Source of the DNA: Topomyia yanbarensis
Lineage: Eukaryota > Arthropoda > Insecta > Diptera > Culicidae
Assembly (NCBI RefSeq): GCF_030247195.1
Contig: NC_080672.1
Location: forward strand, 304,637,115 to 304,701,114
Length of the DNA stretch: 64,000 nt
Reading direction: 5' to 3'
Shown here: positions 1 through 11,439 of the stretch, piece after piece
Numbering within the stretch: position 1 is the stretch's first letter
Layout of the letters: the number at the start of each line of letters is the position of its first letter
Made by a program: the position numbers and the translations under genes
The notes under the pieces: model-generated
Database searches by the model: none
The model's input: the letters and a program-made list of their open reading frames with translations, nothing else
What the model was told of the DNA's origin: nothing

Positions 1-1080
1 AGCACTTGTCAAATTTGTGAGGTTAAGGCATTTCATACAATGATCAATATAATTGTAGCACTAGCCCCGAACTGTCCTGGTGAACAGAATACACACAAAA
101 ATACACAATACACGCTGATTTGCTACTATGCAAGACCAAGATAAAATAAAATTTGATTGAAGTAAAAATAATATTGTTAGTTCACCAATAAAACAATGTA
201 TACTTAACAATAAATGAGTTTTGAATCAATAATAGAGTGAAGATTTAAATCAAAAATGAATATTGTTGGTTTAAGCGTTTGAAATTTCGCTGCGTGTAGT
301 AATTTAACCATTTCTCAGTTCAATATTACCGAGGTTGTTTTTTCTTTTGCAAAATTTTAGAACTCGAATAATGATTTCTTTTCTTGTATAGTTGTCATGT
401 CAAGTATAATAATAAAATATAATGGTGTTCATGATTGAGAAAGGCACAATTGCACCGCTAGGTGGATTAAAACAGGTTTTTATTTTATTATTTTATTCAT
501 TTCATTCATTCCAATTATTTTATTAATTTTATCCATTTTATTCATTTGATTCATTTCATTCATTTGACGTATTTTGTTAATTTTTTTAAATTTTATTCAT
601 TTCATTAAATTTATTAGTTTATATCAATTGTTTTTATTCTATTAATTTAAAAGCTATTTTAAAATATTGCCTAATCTAATTTGATTTATATATTTTATTA
701 GTTTGATTTATATTAATCATTCTATTCATTTTATGAACATGAAAACTTTTTTTCATTTTTCGCTTTATTTTCTTATTTCATTCGTTTTATTGGTTTTCTA
801 TAATTGATTCAGTTTATTCGAGGATTCGTGCAGTACTAGAAACTGTTGGGTGTCTACTTCTCATGAGTTCTGCAAACTAACAAATGATCCAACAGTGGTA
901 TGGGTAAGAAATGTCTCATCTCACTGCTTGGTGTATTGAGTAGGTTTTCTTATATTTCATTTAAGCGTTTAGTTTGGCCAGATATCAAAAATTGTGTTTG
1001 TTACGGTAAAAAAATTGAAATCGGAAGTTGGATTAAGGCTGTCCTTGCCGGCAGAGAGAAAATAACAACCGCTTGAAGTT
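1..1080. other. AT-rich intergenic DNA, no gene seen
   Basis: No supported gene. About 480-830 is low-complexity sequence rich in ATTCATTT-like steps, a degenerate simple repeat. At about 436-478 lies a short piece (GAGAAAGGCACAATTGCACC followed by TAGGTGGATTAAAACAGG) that matches the right-hand end of the dispersed repeat at 6172-6215. It is therefore a terminal fragment of the same repeat family. Confidence 0.6.
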
Positions 1081-2412
1081 TTCATTTTGTGGAACGACTA
1101 TTATGGGTATGATAATTAAGACCGTATATGAGGAACTTGGGTCGGAATTAACCCAAACAAATGAAATCACATCTGTAGATATTTTTGGATCTCACTCAGC
1201 AAACCGTGATGGGAGAAAACGGATTAGGTCTTAGGCTCAAGTTGTGGCTTCGAATTAAAAGAACCCAAAAATATCATCTATTCCAAGCACGAGCAAGTGT
1301 TCCACGACAACACGAGAAGATCAGAATGTTGAAAAAGAGGACATCATTAGAATTTTTAAATATAGCCCAGAATGTCAAAAACTGGTGCATGAAAAACTGG
1401 TGGAAGGAGTGTCGTTACCAAAGAATGAAAAAACTTGATCTGCCGAGTTCTATGTTCATTTTTCTTCGGGAAATCATTTACCGATGGAATAACCTTGACA
1501 ATCAATAACATGAAAAATTTGGCATGCTGCATTATTGAAGCGTACGACTGGTTGAAAAGTGAGTTTGAAGGAAACCCGGCCGAAGTCGATTGGTTCTGGG
1601 AAAATGATGGGGAAAAACCTGATCCACATACGGGATTTATTTACTATTGGATTAGAAATTCTAAAACCAAGTCTCCAGCCAAATCAAGTCGAAAGCGATT
1701 ATACGCTAGAAATTGCAGGCACCACCGAGGAATCAGCAATCGACGAAAGCGCTGAGAACAAAATGCGCGTTGTGCAGATAATGGAAACAAGCTTTTACTA
1801 TAGAGAGAAGGTCCGTTCAAAGACAAATGCGTACATATATTTAACTTCCGAATTTCCAGTGTTTCACAAATATTCAGGAAGTTTTATTATAAAATAATTT
1901 GATATGATGTTTCCTGTCCAGAACGACAGCCCTTCGGTCGAGTCAATTGCCCCACAAATCCTCATTCTAAAAGATTATTTTATCAAAGTTGCGAACAATG
2001 AAATACGATGTCTGAAGAAATTAAGAACACAACTAACGAAACAAAGTCAGTCGACAACGACGGAATGGGGACTGTCTTCGTTGGAAAATCAATATGCGAT
2101 ATAGTTAGATGGAAGAAAACACAAAAAGAATGTATCGAATCTTTCGTTGAAAAGATTGCTGTACATCATGTGCTCAGATAACTTTTTCGAAATATTTGAT
2201 TTACTATACAAAACTTATACAGGTTTCAAATTAACCGTCCCTCTAAAAACACAAAAAATACTAGCGTTCTTCGATGTAATGGTATACGGTACAACCAAAT
2301 TTAGTAGAATGCAAATTATAAAAAATCTAGATAAGTTGGAATTGGGATGTTGATAAATAAAATTACCGCAATTTTTAGTAATGTACTTACGAGATAAAAC
2401 AAATAGATGCAT
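1081..2412 (+). pseudogene. possible degraded protein-coding remnant
   Basis: Several short plus-strand frames follow one another (about 1185-1508, 1435-1755, 1559-1897, 1904-2104, 2147-2353), and coding-like text passes from frame to frame. Protein-like stretches include FEGNPAEVDWFWEND near 1565, YREKVRSKTNAYIYL near 1800 and SIAPQILILKDYF near 1940. The pattern suggests an old gene, or a domesticated or transposon gene, broken by several frameshifts and stops. The tone resembles a lineage-expanded family of uncharacterised insect proteins, but I cannot name the family with confidence. No intact start-to-stop gene, splice structure or promoter is evident. It could also be chance open frames in moderately AT-rich DNA. 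Confidence 0.3.
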
Positions 2413-3950
2413 GCGTTAGTGTCAATTTCTTTCCATACTCATTGCGTGGTCTCCAAAATCCCGGGGCCCTTGGCCCAGGCCCAGTGCGCCCGTGCGTAGG
2501 GACGGTACTGTTTGCTAATTAAAAGATCATTTAAATTATTTATGGAGTTTGATTTTCGACTTCGGCTCACTACAATCCGACACTAAGTTGGTGGCAGGAC
2601 GGAGTTGACGCTAGCTCCAAAGCCAGAGACACCATTTGTGTTCCTGAGCAAACACCTAGTCAAGCTTGATGTCCCGCAAGAGAAGATGTTTAAGCTGAAG
2701 TCAAAACTTGGAGTGGCTTAGCAAGCCAATGCAATGAAGGATTATGCTATATTTATACCTCAAGAGAAAAGTTTTTTTTTGGCTGATATAGGCGTAGATA
2801 GACGCTAGTAATGTCATTACTAATCTGTAATCAGAGTTAAAAATATTCAAATTCATTGAATGAAAATTGATCATATTCAGCCACATTCATTTTCAATATT
2901 CAGTGACGCAACTGAAAACGTCAAATGAACAAACCGCCTATTCATCCATGCAGATTTTCATTCGTTTCCGATTATTATACGAAGCGAACGTGCAGCAACG
3001 AATCAAACACATCAAAGTAGGCCCTGGCACAATCTAAGCGATGATAATTATTATTTTATATGTTTTACCGGCATTCGAAAACATTTGCCTTTATAGTTAG
3101 TGAAATGAATATTATTTCCGATATTCAGCTGAATGAATAACATGCATTTTTGAAAGAATATTTTTTTCTATTCGCCACAAGTCGCATGATGTTCATTTAC
3201 AGGCGTCAAAAAAGAGCATCGATTATTTTTAACGCTGGCTGTAATGTTACTTTTAAGGATCGTGTAAAGCGAGTAATGACGGAATTCCCATACAACTCCA
3301 GTAATGACAGTACTGAGTAATGACACTTTTAGTGTGCGTGTAAGGGGCCCCCTATTGTCATCGTCGATAATTCATCGGCGGTTATCGCGATACATTTTGC
3401 GTTACTTTCCCGTTTAGTGGAGTTAAAGTTGAGCGTTTAACTTTCAATTGTTTAGAAATAACTACCTATTGAAGGACATGTTGTTGGAAGTTGACGATCA
3501 ACAGTTTTGGACGATTATAAATGTCCAAATCTATTGATCGTCAACTGCCAACAATAGGGGGGGGGGGTTCCGACGATGCGTCAAAATGGAATTTTTGCAA
3601 CTTTTGGAGAAAGCTGTAGACAGTTGAAAATGAAAATAAACACACTTTAAAGTGCATATAAAGTTCTTAGCGAACTTTCTAGCTGCTTAAGCTTTAATGG
3701 CACTTGAAAGCTGCTTAAGCCGCTATTAAAACTGAATTCGCATCGGAAAATTACCTAAAGCGAGAAGATTATGCAGTTTCCTTATACGAACTTTTGGTTG
3801 CTTGGGTATAGCTCAAAATTCTTTTTTTCTGGTAAAAATAATTTTAATCACCTTTTAGCCACTTTGAAAACACTGTGCACCTGCGGGCTCCATGGTCATA
3901 TTTCGAAGAAAAATTGAGCAAAAAGACATTGCGACAGCTAAATGGTATTT
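2413..3950. other. intergenic DNA, no gene seen
   Basis: I see no supported coding region. A GC-rich patch (about 2455-2505, CCCGGGGCCCTTGGCCCAGG) interrupts AT-rich DNA and may be the edge of an old mobile element. A hairpin-forming stretch near 3350-3565 is listed separately. About 3660-3720 contains GCTGCTTAAGC twice. Confidence 0.5.
3350..3565. repeat. inverted-repeat element, possible MITE remnant
   Basis: Two 21-bp arms, 3481-3501 and 3534-3554, are reverse complements with one mismatch (arm core GTTGACGATCAA / TTGATCGTCAAC). The wider stretch begins with CCCCTATTG (about 3350) and ends with CAATAGGGG (about 3551-3560), also inverted. This fits a small foldback or MITE-like remnant, but no target-site duplication could be established. 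Confidence 0.35.
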
Positions 3951-5146
3951 TTTTGCCTTTCTCATATAAAGAAAGGCTATGCAATCACTGTAAAAATCGA
4001 CTTTTTAACCGAGGCCCGGAGGGCCGAATGTCATACACCATTCGATTCAGTTCGTCGAGATCGGCAAATGTCTGTGTGTGTGTATGTATGTGTGTGTGTA
4101 TGTGTGTGTGTATGTGTGTGTGTGTCATTTAAACTCACACAATTTTCTCAGAGATGGCTGAACCGATTTTCGCAAACTTAGTTTCATCTGAAAGGTATAA
4201 CGCTCCCATAAGCTGCTATTGAATTTTTAGTTGATCCGACTTCCAGTTCCGGAGTTACGGGTTGAAGAGTGCGGTCACACAGCAAATTCCCATATAAACT
4301 GGTACCACCATGATGTTCAAATGATGTAAAACATATTAAAATTGATGTAACATTACTCTAGTTTGCGGGTCTGGATCACTAATGATCAATCAAAGTAGCT
4401 TTGACCACATTGGCCACCTATGACGGTTCATGACGCCCCCGGGGAGCTCGCCAAGTTCCTAAGCTAATATCACACCCATTTCCCAACGAATTCTCTACCG
4501 ATTTTTACAAATTTGATTTCAAATGAAAGATACAGTAATACCACTGACTGCTACTGAATTTCATTCTGTTCTGACTCTTGCTTCCGGAGTTACAGGGCTG
4601 TTAGTAAGGATACACTGTAATTTCCCATATAAATCGGTACAATCGTAATACCTCAGAGGCTAAAAACTATTGAAATGGTCACCAAATAACTTCTAATCGC
4701 AGATCTAGATCACTGATTGCCAATCAAACATTCTTTGAATATATTGTCTACTATCGACGATTACGGAAGTCCGGAATTCCGGGCATATTCCACAATTAAA
4801 GTCAAATCGGTGCTTCGGTGATGACTGAACCGATTTTCTCAAACCAAGTCTCAAATGGAAGGCAAAATATGCAGTTGAGTATTGCGTCGCCGCCCCTCCC
4901 CCCCGCTTGCCCTTACACCTCCCTCCTTCATCACTCCCCTCCCCTTGGACCACCCTCACGCCCGCATTTCCTTCATCAATCCCGTATACCGAAATAAGAT
5001 GAAGGATTTTTGACACATCCTCCACTCCCACTCTACTAACCCCCCATTTCCTACATGTTCAAACCCATTCCACCAACCTTTCCAAATTATAATCACATGA
5101 AGATAACATTGAACTCATGCTTATTAAGCTAATTAAATATTATTCT
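3951..5146 (+). repeat. dispersed mosquito-type repeat, block A, copy 1
   Basis: The block begins TTTTGCCTTTCTCATATAAAG and is followed about 1.2 kb later by a related block starting with the same GCCTTTCT. GAGAAAGGC at about 6172 is the inverted complement of the GCCTTTCTC start, so the composite has terminal-inverted-repeat-like ends. Inside are a GGCCCGGAGGGCC palindrome (about 4013), a TG/TATG microsatellite (4073-4127) and a C-rich patch (4890-4975). No coding frame is supported. I associate this repeat type with mosquitoes but cannot assign a catalogue name. Confidence 0.6.
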
Positions 5147-6215
5147 TTTGCCTTTCTTATATAGAAAGGTTATGCAATTGCTCCAAAAACCGACTTTCTA
5201 ACCGAGGCCCGGAAGGCCGAGTCTCATATAACATTCGACTCAATTCGCCGAGATCGCAAAATATCTGTGTGTATGTATGTGTGTATGTATATGTGTATGT
5301 ATATGTGTATGTATGTATGTATGTATGTATGTATGTATGTATGTATGTATGTATGTATGTATGTATGTATGTATGTATGTATGTGTGTATGTGCGGATTT
5401 GTTAACAAAATGTCCACATCGGTTTCTTGGAGATGGCTGAACCGATTTTTACAAACTAAGATTCAAATGAAAGGTATAATATTCCCATAGGTTGCTATTG
5501 AATTTCATTTTCAACCGACATCTTGTTCCGGATTACGAGTTGAAGAGTATGGTTACAAAACAAAATTTGTTGATTTGTCCACATCGGTTTCTCGAAATTT
5601 TCTGAACCGATTTTGACAAACTTGATTTTAAATGAAAGGTCCATCAGCTGCTGTTGAATTTTGTGTGGATCCGAGTTCTGGTTCCTGAATTACAGGGTGA
5701 TACGTACGATCACGCAGCAAATCCCGATTCTAACGAATTCTGCGATGAATTGGTGAGGTAATTTTTTTCCAAAATATAAACACAACTGTTGAATTTGTAG
5801 ATCTAGGTCACTAACAGTCATTAAAAGTCTCTTTGGCCACACTGGCCACCATCGACGGATCCGGAAGCATCCAAATTAAGAATAACGGTTATATTGGTTT
5901 TTCGAAAATGGCTAGAACGATTTGATCAACTTAGTCTCAAATGAAAGGTGTTGCGTCCCCGGAAACTGATATTAAATTCCATCTCCATCCGACTTCCAGC
6001 TCCGGAGTTACGGGTTGTGGAGTGCGATCACATAGAAAACTCCGATGCAAACCGATTCCTCGATGAATGTAAAAAGGTGCTCTTATATATACTTACCAAG
6101 TGTAATAAGAATGAAAGACATTTCCATAATGTTATATTGTACGAACCAGTTATTAAATCATAGTTTGGAGAAATGAGAAAGGCACAATTGCACCTATAGG
6201 TGGATTAAAACAGGT
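5147..6215 (+). repeat. dispersed mosquito-type repeat, block B, copy 1
   Basis: It starts TTTTGCCTTTCTTATATAG and is diverged from block A while sharing its layout: GGCCCGGAAGGCC, then a TATG microsatellite, then AGATGGCTGAACCGATTTT. It ends GAGAAAGGCACAATTGCACC plus TAGGTGGATTAAAACAGG at about 6172-6215. The same ending occurs alone near 436-478, supporting it as a real element terminus. Confidence 0.6.
5266..5393. repeat. TATG/TG microsatellite
   Basis: GTATGTATGT-type tetranucleotide repeats with TGTG interruptions run for about 125 bp inside block B. The short open frames on both strands here are microsatellite artefacts. Confidence 0.9.
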
Positions 6216-6261
6216 TTTTTATTAAGATACAGCCATTTTTTGGAGGCTCTCCGTTAAATAA

Positions 6262-7443
6262 TTTTGCCTTTCTCATATAAAGAAAGGCTATGCAATCACT
6301 GTAAAAATCGACTTTTTAACCGAGACCCGGAGGGCCGAGTGTCATACACCATTCGATTCAGTTCGTCGAGATCGGCAAATGTCTGTGTGTGTGTATGTAT
6401 GTGTGTGTATGTGTGTGTGTCATTTAAACTCACACAATTTTCTCAGAGATGGCTGAACCGATTTTAACAAACTTAGTTTTATCTGAAAGGTATAACGCTC
6501 CCATTAGCTGCTATTGAATTTTTAGTTGATCTGACTTCCGGTTCCGGAGTTACGGGTTGAAGAGTGCGGCCACACAGCAAATTCCCATATAAACTGGTAC
6601 CACCATGATGTTCAAATGATGTAAAACATATTAAAATTGATGTAATATTACTCTAGTTTGCGGGTCTGGATCACTAATGATCAATCAAAGCAGCTTTGAC
6701 CACATTGGCCACCTATGACGGTTCATGACGCCCCCGGGGAACCCGCCAAGTTCCTAAGCTAATATCACACCCATTCCCCAACGAATTCTTTACCGATTTT
6801 TACAAACTTGATTTCAAATGAAAGATACAGTAATACTATTGACTGCTGCTGAATTTCATTCGGTTCTGACTCTTGCTTCCGGAGTTACAGGGGTGTTAGA
6901 AAGGATACACTGGAATTGCCCATATAAATCGGTACAATCGTAATACCTCAGAGGCTAAAAACTATTGAAATGGTCACCAAATTACTTCTAATCGCAGATC
7001 TAGATCACTGATTGCCAATCAAACATTCTTTGAATATATTTCCACTATCGACGATTCCGAAAGTCCGAAATTCCGGGCATATGCCACAATTAAAGTCACA
7101 TCGGTTCTTCGGTGATGACTGAACCGATTTTCTCAAATCAAGTCTCAAATGGAAGGCAAAATATGCAGTTGAGTATTGCGTCGCCGCCCCTCCCCCCCCC
7201 GCCTTGCCCTTACACCTCCCTCCTTCATCACTCCCCTCCTCTTGGACCACCCTCACGCCCGCATTTCCTTTATGCACCCCGTATACCGAAATAAGATAAA
7301 GAATTTCTGACGCATCCTCCACTCCCACTCTACTAACCCCCCATTCCCTACACGTTCAAACCCATTCCACCAACCTTTCCAAAATATAATCACATGAAGA
7401 TAACATTGAACTCATGCCTATTAAGCTAATTAAATATTATTCT
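6262..7443 (+). repeat. dispersed mosquito-type repeat, block A, copy 2
   Basis: This is a near-identical repeat of 3951-5146 in the same orientation, offset 2311 bp at the GCCTTTCTC start, with small indels. It ends in the same AATTAAATATTATTC that precedes block B. It shows that the A-B pair was tandemly duplicated. Confidence 0.75.
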
Positions 7444-7568
7444 TTTGCCTTTCTCATATAGAAAGGTTATGCAATTGCTCCAAAAACCGACTTTCTAACC
7501 GAGGCCCGGAGGGCCGAGTCTCATATAACATTCGATTCAGTTCGCTGAGATCGCAAAATATCTGTGTG
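7444..7568 (+). repeat. dispersed repeat, block B, copy 2, cut by R1 insertion
   Basis: It matches the first 125 bp of block B (5147-5271) up to ATCTGTGTG. There the sequence changes abruptly to the poly-T end of the minus-strand R1 copy 1. The rest of block B is not found on the far side of the R1 pair. Confidence 0.75.
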
Positions 7569-7859
7569 TTTTTTTTTTTTTTTTTTTACAATGGAGAAGA
7601 CTTTTATGTCCTAGCCCAGTACACGTGCTATTGGTAGGGTCCAATCTACCGCACGGGGTGCACTGGGGGCGTGTCGGACTCGAATGGTGACCAGCCATTA
7701 ATACCGACTAAACTCCATTGGGCTCCGCCATCATTCCTCCCAGGAACTACCTCTCGGTATTACTTCTGGGGGGATGGCTGTACTAAATGTACTCATTCAC
7801 TCTCACTCACGCGTTCATACATCCTGTATGAGGCTTACTTGGGTGCTCTCTCAATCGCA

Positions 7860-8265
7860 CTTTGATTCACTCTCAAACACTCCCACATGAGGCTGACTTT
7901 TGTGCTCACCTTTTACGTTCCATGCGAGGCTGACTTGTGTGCTCACCTTACTCATTCCTTGCTAGGCTTACTTTTGTGCTCGCCCTACCCATCCATGTGA
8001 GGCTGACTTGGGTGCTCACCCTATCACCTGATTCACTCTCAATCGTGCCACTCTATTGTACCTTTGTCACTCCCTCTGGCATCCCATGTGGGACATTTTC
8101 CTTAGGCCCCACTTCTGACATACCATGCGAGGCTGACTTTTGTGCTCACCTTTTTCATTCCTTGCTAGGCTGACTTTTGTGCTAGCCTCTACCAACCTGT
8201 GAGGCTGACTTTTATGCTCACCCTTAACATGCAGTGTGAGACTGACTTGGATGCTCACCCTTTCA
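7860..8265 (-). repeat. R1 3' UTR minisatellite, copy 1 (about 9 units)
   Basis: A core readable as GTGAGCACAAAAGTCAGCC on the element strand recurs about nine times at roughly 36-38-bp spacing. Flanking CTCAC/GTGAG ends give each unit a 5-bp inverted repeat. The unit sits between the ORF2 stop and the poly-A. The same array recurs in all four copies with different unit numbers. Confidence 0.8.
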
Positions 8266-8503
8266 CTCCTCTGCCACGCCATGAGGCATCGATAGCTTAG
8301 TTCCAACATACTACGCTACGACCCTCCCGTCTTGGCATGAGGCAGTCCACTTATACGCCTATACACTCACTCTTCTGTCTTGCTTCGGGGTGGCTGGGTT
8401 TACCCCTTACGCGGTTGCCATTCGCTGCGCCAACCTACCTCGGCATGAACAGACCATTCACTCTCTTATTTTGCGCTTGGCCTTTTTCGCTCCAGCTAAC
8501 CAA

Positions 8504-11439
8504 TCACTAGTTAGCCGTGCCCGTCGTCTGTTGCTCGGTTCGCCAGATTACCTGTAGCCTACTGGCAATCTGGATGGTAGCAGCCGAGACTGCGTTCCAC
8601 TTCTCCACCGAATGACACATCCGCTGAATAAGGGTATCAGGGGTTGTGTCCCAGCCACAGACGTCAAGCATTGCTCTTCTTTCGACGTCGAACCGATGAC
8701 ATACGAACAGTATGTGTTCGGCAGTTTCATCTACACCTGGGCAGTCCGGGCAGACTGGGACCTCCGCGTGCCCGAACCTGTGGAGGTACTGACGGAAACA
8801 GCCATGGCCTGACAGGAATTGTGTCAGGTAGAAGTGAACTTCCCCATGGGGTCTTCCCACCCAGCTCGATATGCTAGGTATCAGCCGGTGAGTCCACCTA
8901 CCTTTCGAGGAGTTGTCCCACTCACGCTGCCATCTGGCGACCGAGGTCACCCTGGTGCGCTCGCGGGCTCCCCTATTTCCACGTAGCTCAAAGCACTCCT
9001 CATCTTCCCGAATGACCAGCCCGACTGGCATCATGCTCGCTATCACGCAGGATGCATCGTGTGATACCGTGCGGAAGGCAGATATCACTCTGAGGCACAT
9101 CACGCGGTAGGTGCTCTCCAGTTTCTGTAGGTAACTGGTTACCCTCAGTGCTCTTGACCATGACGGGCCGCCGTACCTGAGGATAGATACGGCAACGCCT
9201 GCCAGTAACCTACGTCTACTGGCGCACACCTTTGAGCTGTTGGACATCATTCTCGATAGTGCCGCAACAGCAGTCGACGCTCTCTTGCACGTATAGTCGA
9301 CATGGCTGCCGAAGGTCAGCTTGTCGTCTATAATGACTCCGAGAGACTTCAGACTTCGCTGTGAAGTGATCGCGACTTCTCCCACATGGATAACTGCATG
9401 TTGTGCCGACTTGCGGTTGTTGACGATAACTACCTCCGTCTTATGATGAGCGAGCTCCAGGCCTCTCGCGCTCATCCATTCCTCCACCGTGCTAATCGCG
9501 TGTTCTGCGGTTAGTTCTACCTCAGGAATTGACTCCCCGTAGACCTCCAAGGTTACGTCGTCGGCAAAGCCGACGATCTTGACCCCAGGAGGGAACTTCA
9601 GTCTCAGAACCCCGTCATACATGAGGTTTCATAGCACCGGGCCTAGGATCGAGCCCTGCGGGACTCCGGCGGTAATCGGAACCCTTTTCTGACCGGCATC
9701 GGTCTCATATATCAGTACGCGGTTTTGGAAGTAACTTTCCAGGATCCGGTACAGACCCACCGGTAGGCTAAGCCGGTGTAACGAGAGCGCGATGGCATCC
9801 CAGCTTGCGCAGTTGAATGCGTTCTTCACGTCGAGTGTCACTAATGCACAGTATCGAATACCTCGCCTTTTTCGTTGGATCGCTATCTCGGCAGTATTTA
9901 TCACTGAGTTGAGAGCGTCCACTGTGGACTTACCCTTCCGAAAGCCAAACTGGTTGCTTGACAGACCGTCCGTACCTTCCGCGTACGGGGTGAGCCTGTT
10001 GAGGATGATCCTCTCAAGCAGTTTGCCAGTCGTGTCGATCAGACAGATTGGTCTGTACGCCGATGGGTCGCCTGGCGGCTTCCCGGGCTTCGGCAACAGC
10101 ACCAGTTTCTGCCTTTTCCATCTATCGGGGAAACGGCACTCGTCAAGGCATCTCTGCATAGCTAGCCTGAACATGTTCGGGTTCGCTATGATCGCTGCCT
10201 TCATTGCTAGGGATTTAGCCACTGCGAGTAGTTCTTCATTCGTCACTGGAGCCACCATTTCGACCGTGCCCGCACTGTCTCGTAGTGCAGGTGGCCAGGG
10301 GCTTGTGGCTCGAGACGGGAAGAGTACTTCGATAATCGTTGCCAACCGGTCCGGAGAGCGTTCTGGGGGTGAAGAGCCCCCTTTGGTCTTGGCCATCACA
10401 ATCCGGTAGGCGTCACCCCACGGATTCGCGTTGGCACTCTCACACAGGTTGTCGAAACACGCTCTCTTGCTGCTTTTAATAGCCTTGTTAAGGGCTAATT
10501 TCGCAGCTCGAAACACTTCACGGCGGTTCTCTCTTGCATCCTCGGTGCGAGCTCTTTGCATCCTACGTCTAGCTCTGAGACAGGCTGACCGTAGAGCTGC
10601 AATCTCGGCACTCCACCAGTATACCGTGCATCTACCGTTTCTTGGCAGTGTTTTTCTCGGCATAGTGGCGTCGCACGCGCGTGATAGAACAGCTACCAGC
10701 GCATCCCCGCTTAGACTGTCGGTGTTGGCCTCCAGTCCCAGGGCCGCGGTGAAAGCTTCGCTGTCGAAGTGATTGGACTCCACCCGCGTACCTGACAGGG
10801 ATCTCCCGCCCTCGGATGCTGCACACCATAGTTGATCTTAAAGCGGATTGCTAAATGATCGCTATGGGTGTAGCCTTCGTCTACCCTCCATTCCATGCCT
10901 GGAGCCAGATTCGGGCTGGCAAAGGTCAAATCAATCCACGCCTCCACTCCGTTTCTACGGAATGTACTAGCGGAGCCATCGTTAGCTAGCACAGTATCGA
11001 GTTTCGCAAACGCTTCCATTAGCGCTTGACCCCTGCTATTTGTACAGCGGCTGCCCCACTCCACTACCCAAGCGTTAAAGTCTCCCGCTATTACTACCGG
11101 TTTCCGGCCCACGAGGTCCGACGAGAGCCTGTCGATCATCTGGTAGAACTGTTCTATTGGCCACCTTGGTGGGGCGTAGCAGCTGCAATAGAACACACCA
11201 TTGATCTTGGCAATCGCCACACCCTCGGCGGAGGGGTGTATTACCTCTTGAACCGGGAACCTTCCCGTTGTACAGATTGCCACCATTCCAGACCCGTCCG
11301 ACACCCAATTGCCGTTGCCGGCAGGGATGCTGTACGGGTCTGATAAGAGGGCGACATCTGTCCTCGACTCCGAGACCGACTGCCACAGCAGCTGTTGGGC
11401 TGCTGCACAATGGTTAAGATTTAGCTGTGTGACTCTCAC
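8504..11439 (-). pseudogene. R1 ORF2 (endonuclease / reverse transcriptase), copy 1, disabled
   Basis: The order matches copy 3: endonuclease (GDFNAW), reverse transcriptase (LVLLPKPGKPPGDPSAYRP, GVPQGSILGPVL, GFADDVTL) and a C-terminal CPDC...H...C motif. There are three lesions. A 1-nt deletion near 10779 shifts the frame between the endonuclease and the RT. An in-frame 42-nt deletion near 10200 removes the NKAPGPDGVPNNAL segment, an RT core motif. A TGG to TGA change at 9626-9628 truncates the protein just before the catalytic FADD block. The three resulting frames are 11439-10711, 10783-9629 and 9622-8507. This copy could not supply its own RT. Confidence 0.85.

Noticed and set aside
4025..4132. 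Cysteine/valine-rich small protein (VCVCVCMCVC)
   Set aside because: It is a translation of a TG/TATG microsatellite inside a dispersed repeat.
5157..5490. Small proteins of HTYIHTYI or YVCMYVCM on opposite strands
   Set aside because: They are translation artefacts of the TATG microsatellite at 5266-5393.
9792..10772. Antisense frames of 100-230 codons opposite R1 ORF1/ORF2 (similar ones near 14141, 19270, 21534, 24343, 26283)
   Set aside because: They are shadows of the real ORF2 and ORF1 frames, conserved only because the sense strand is conserved.
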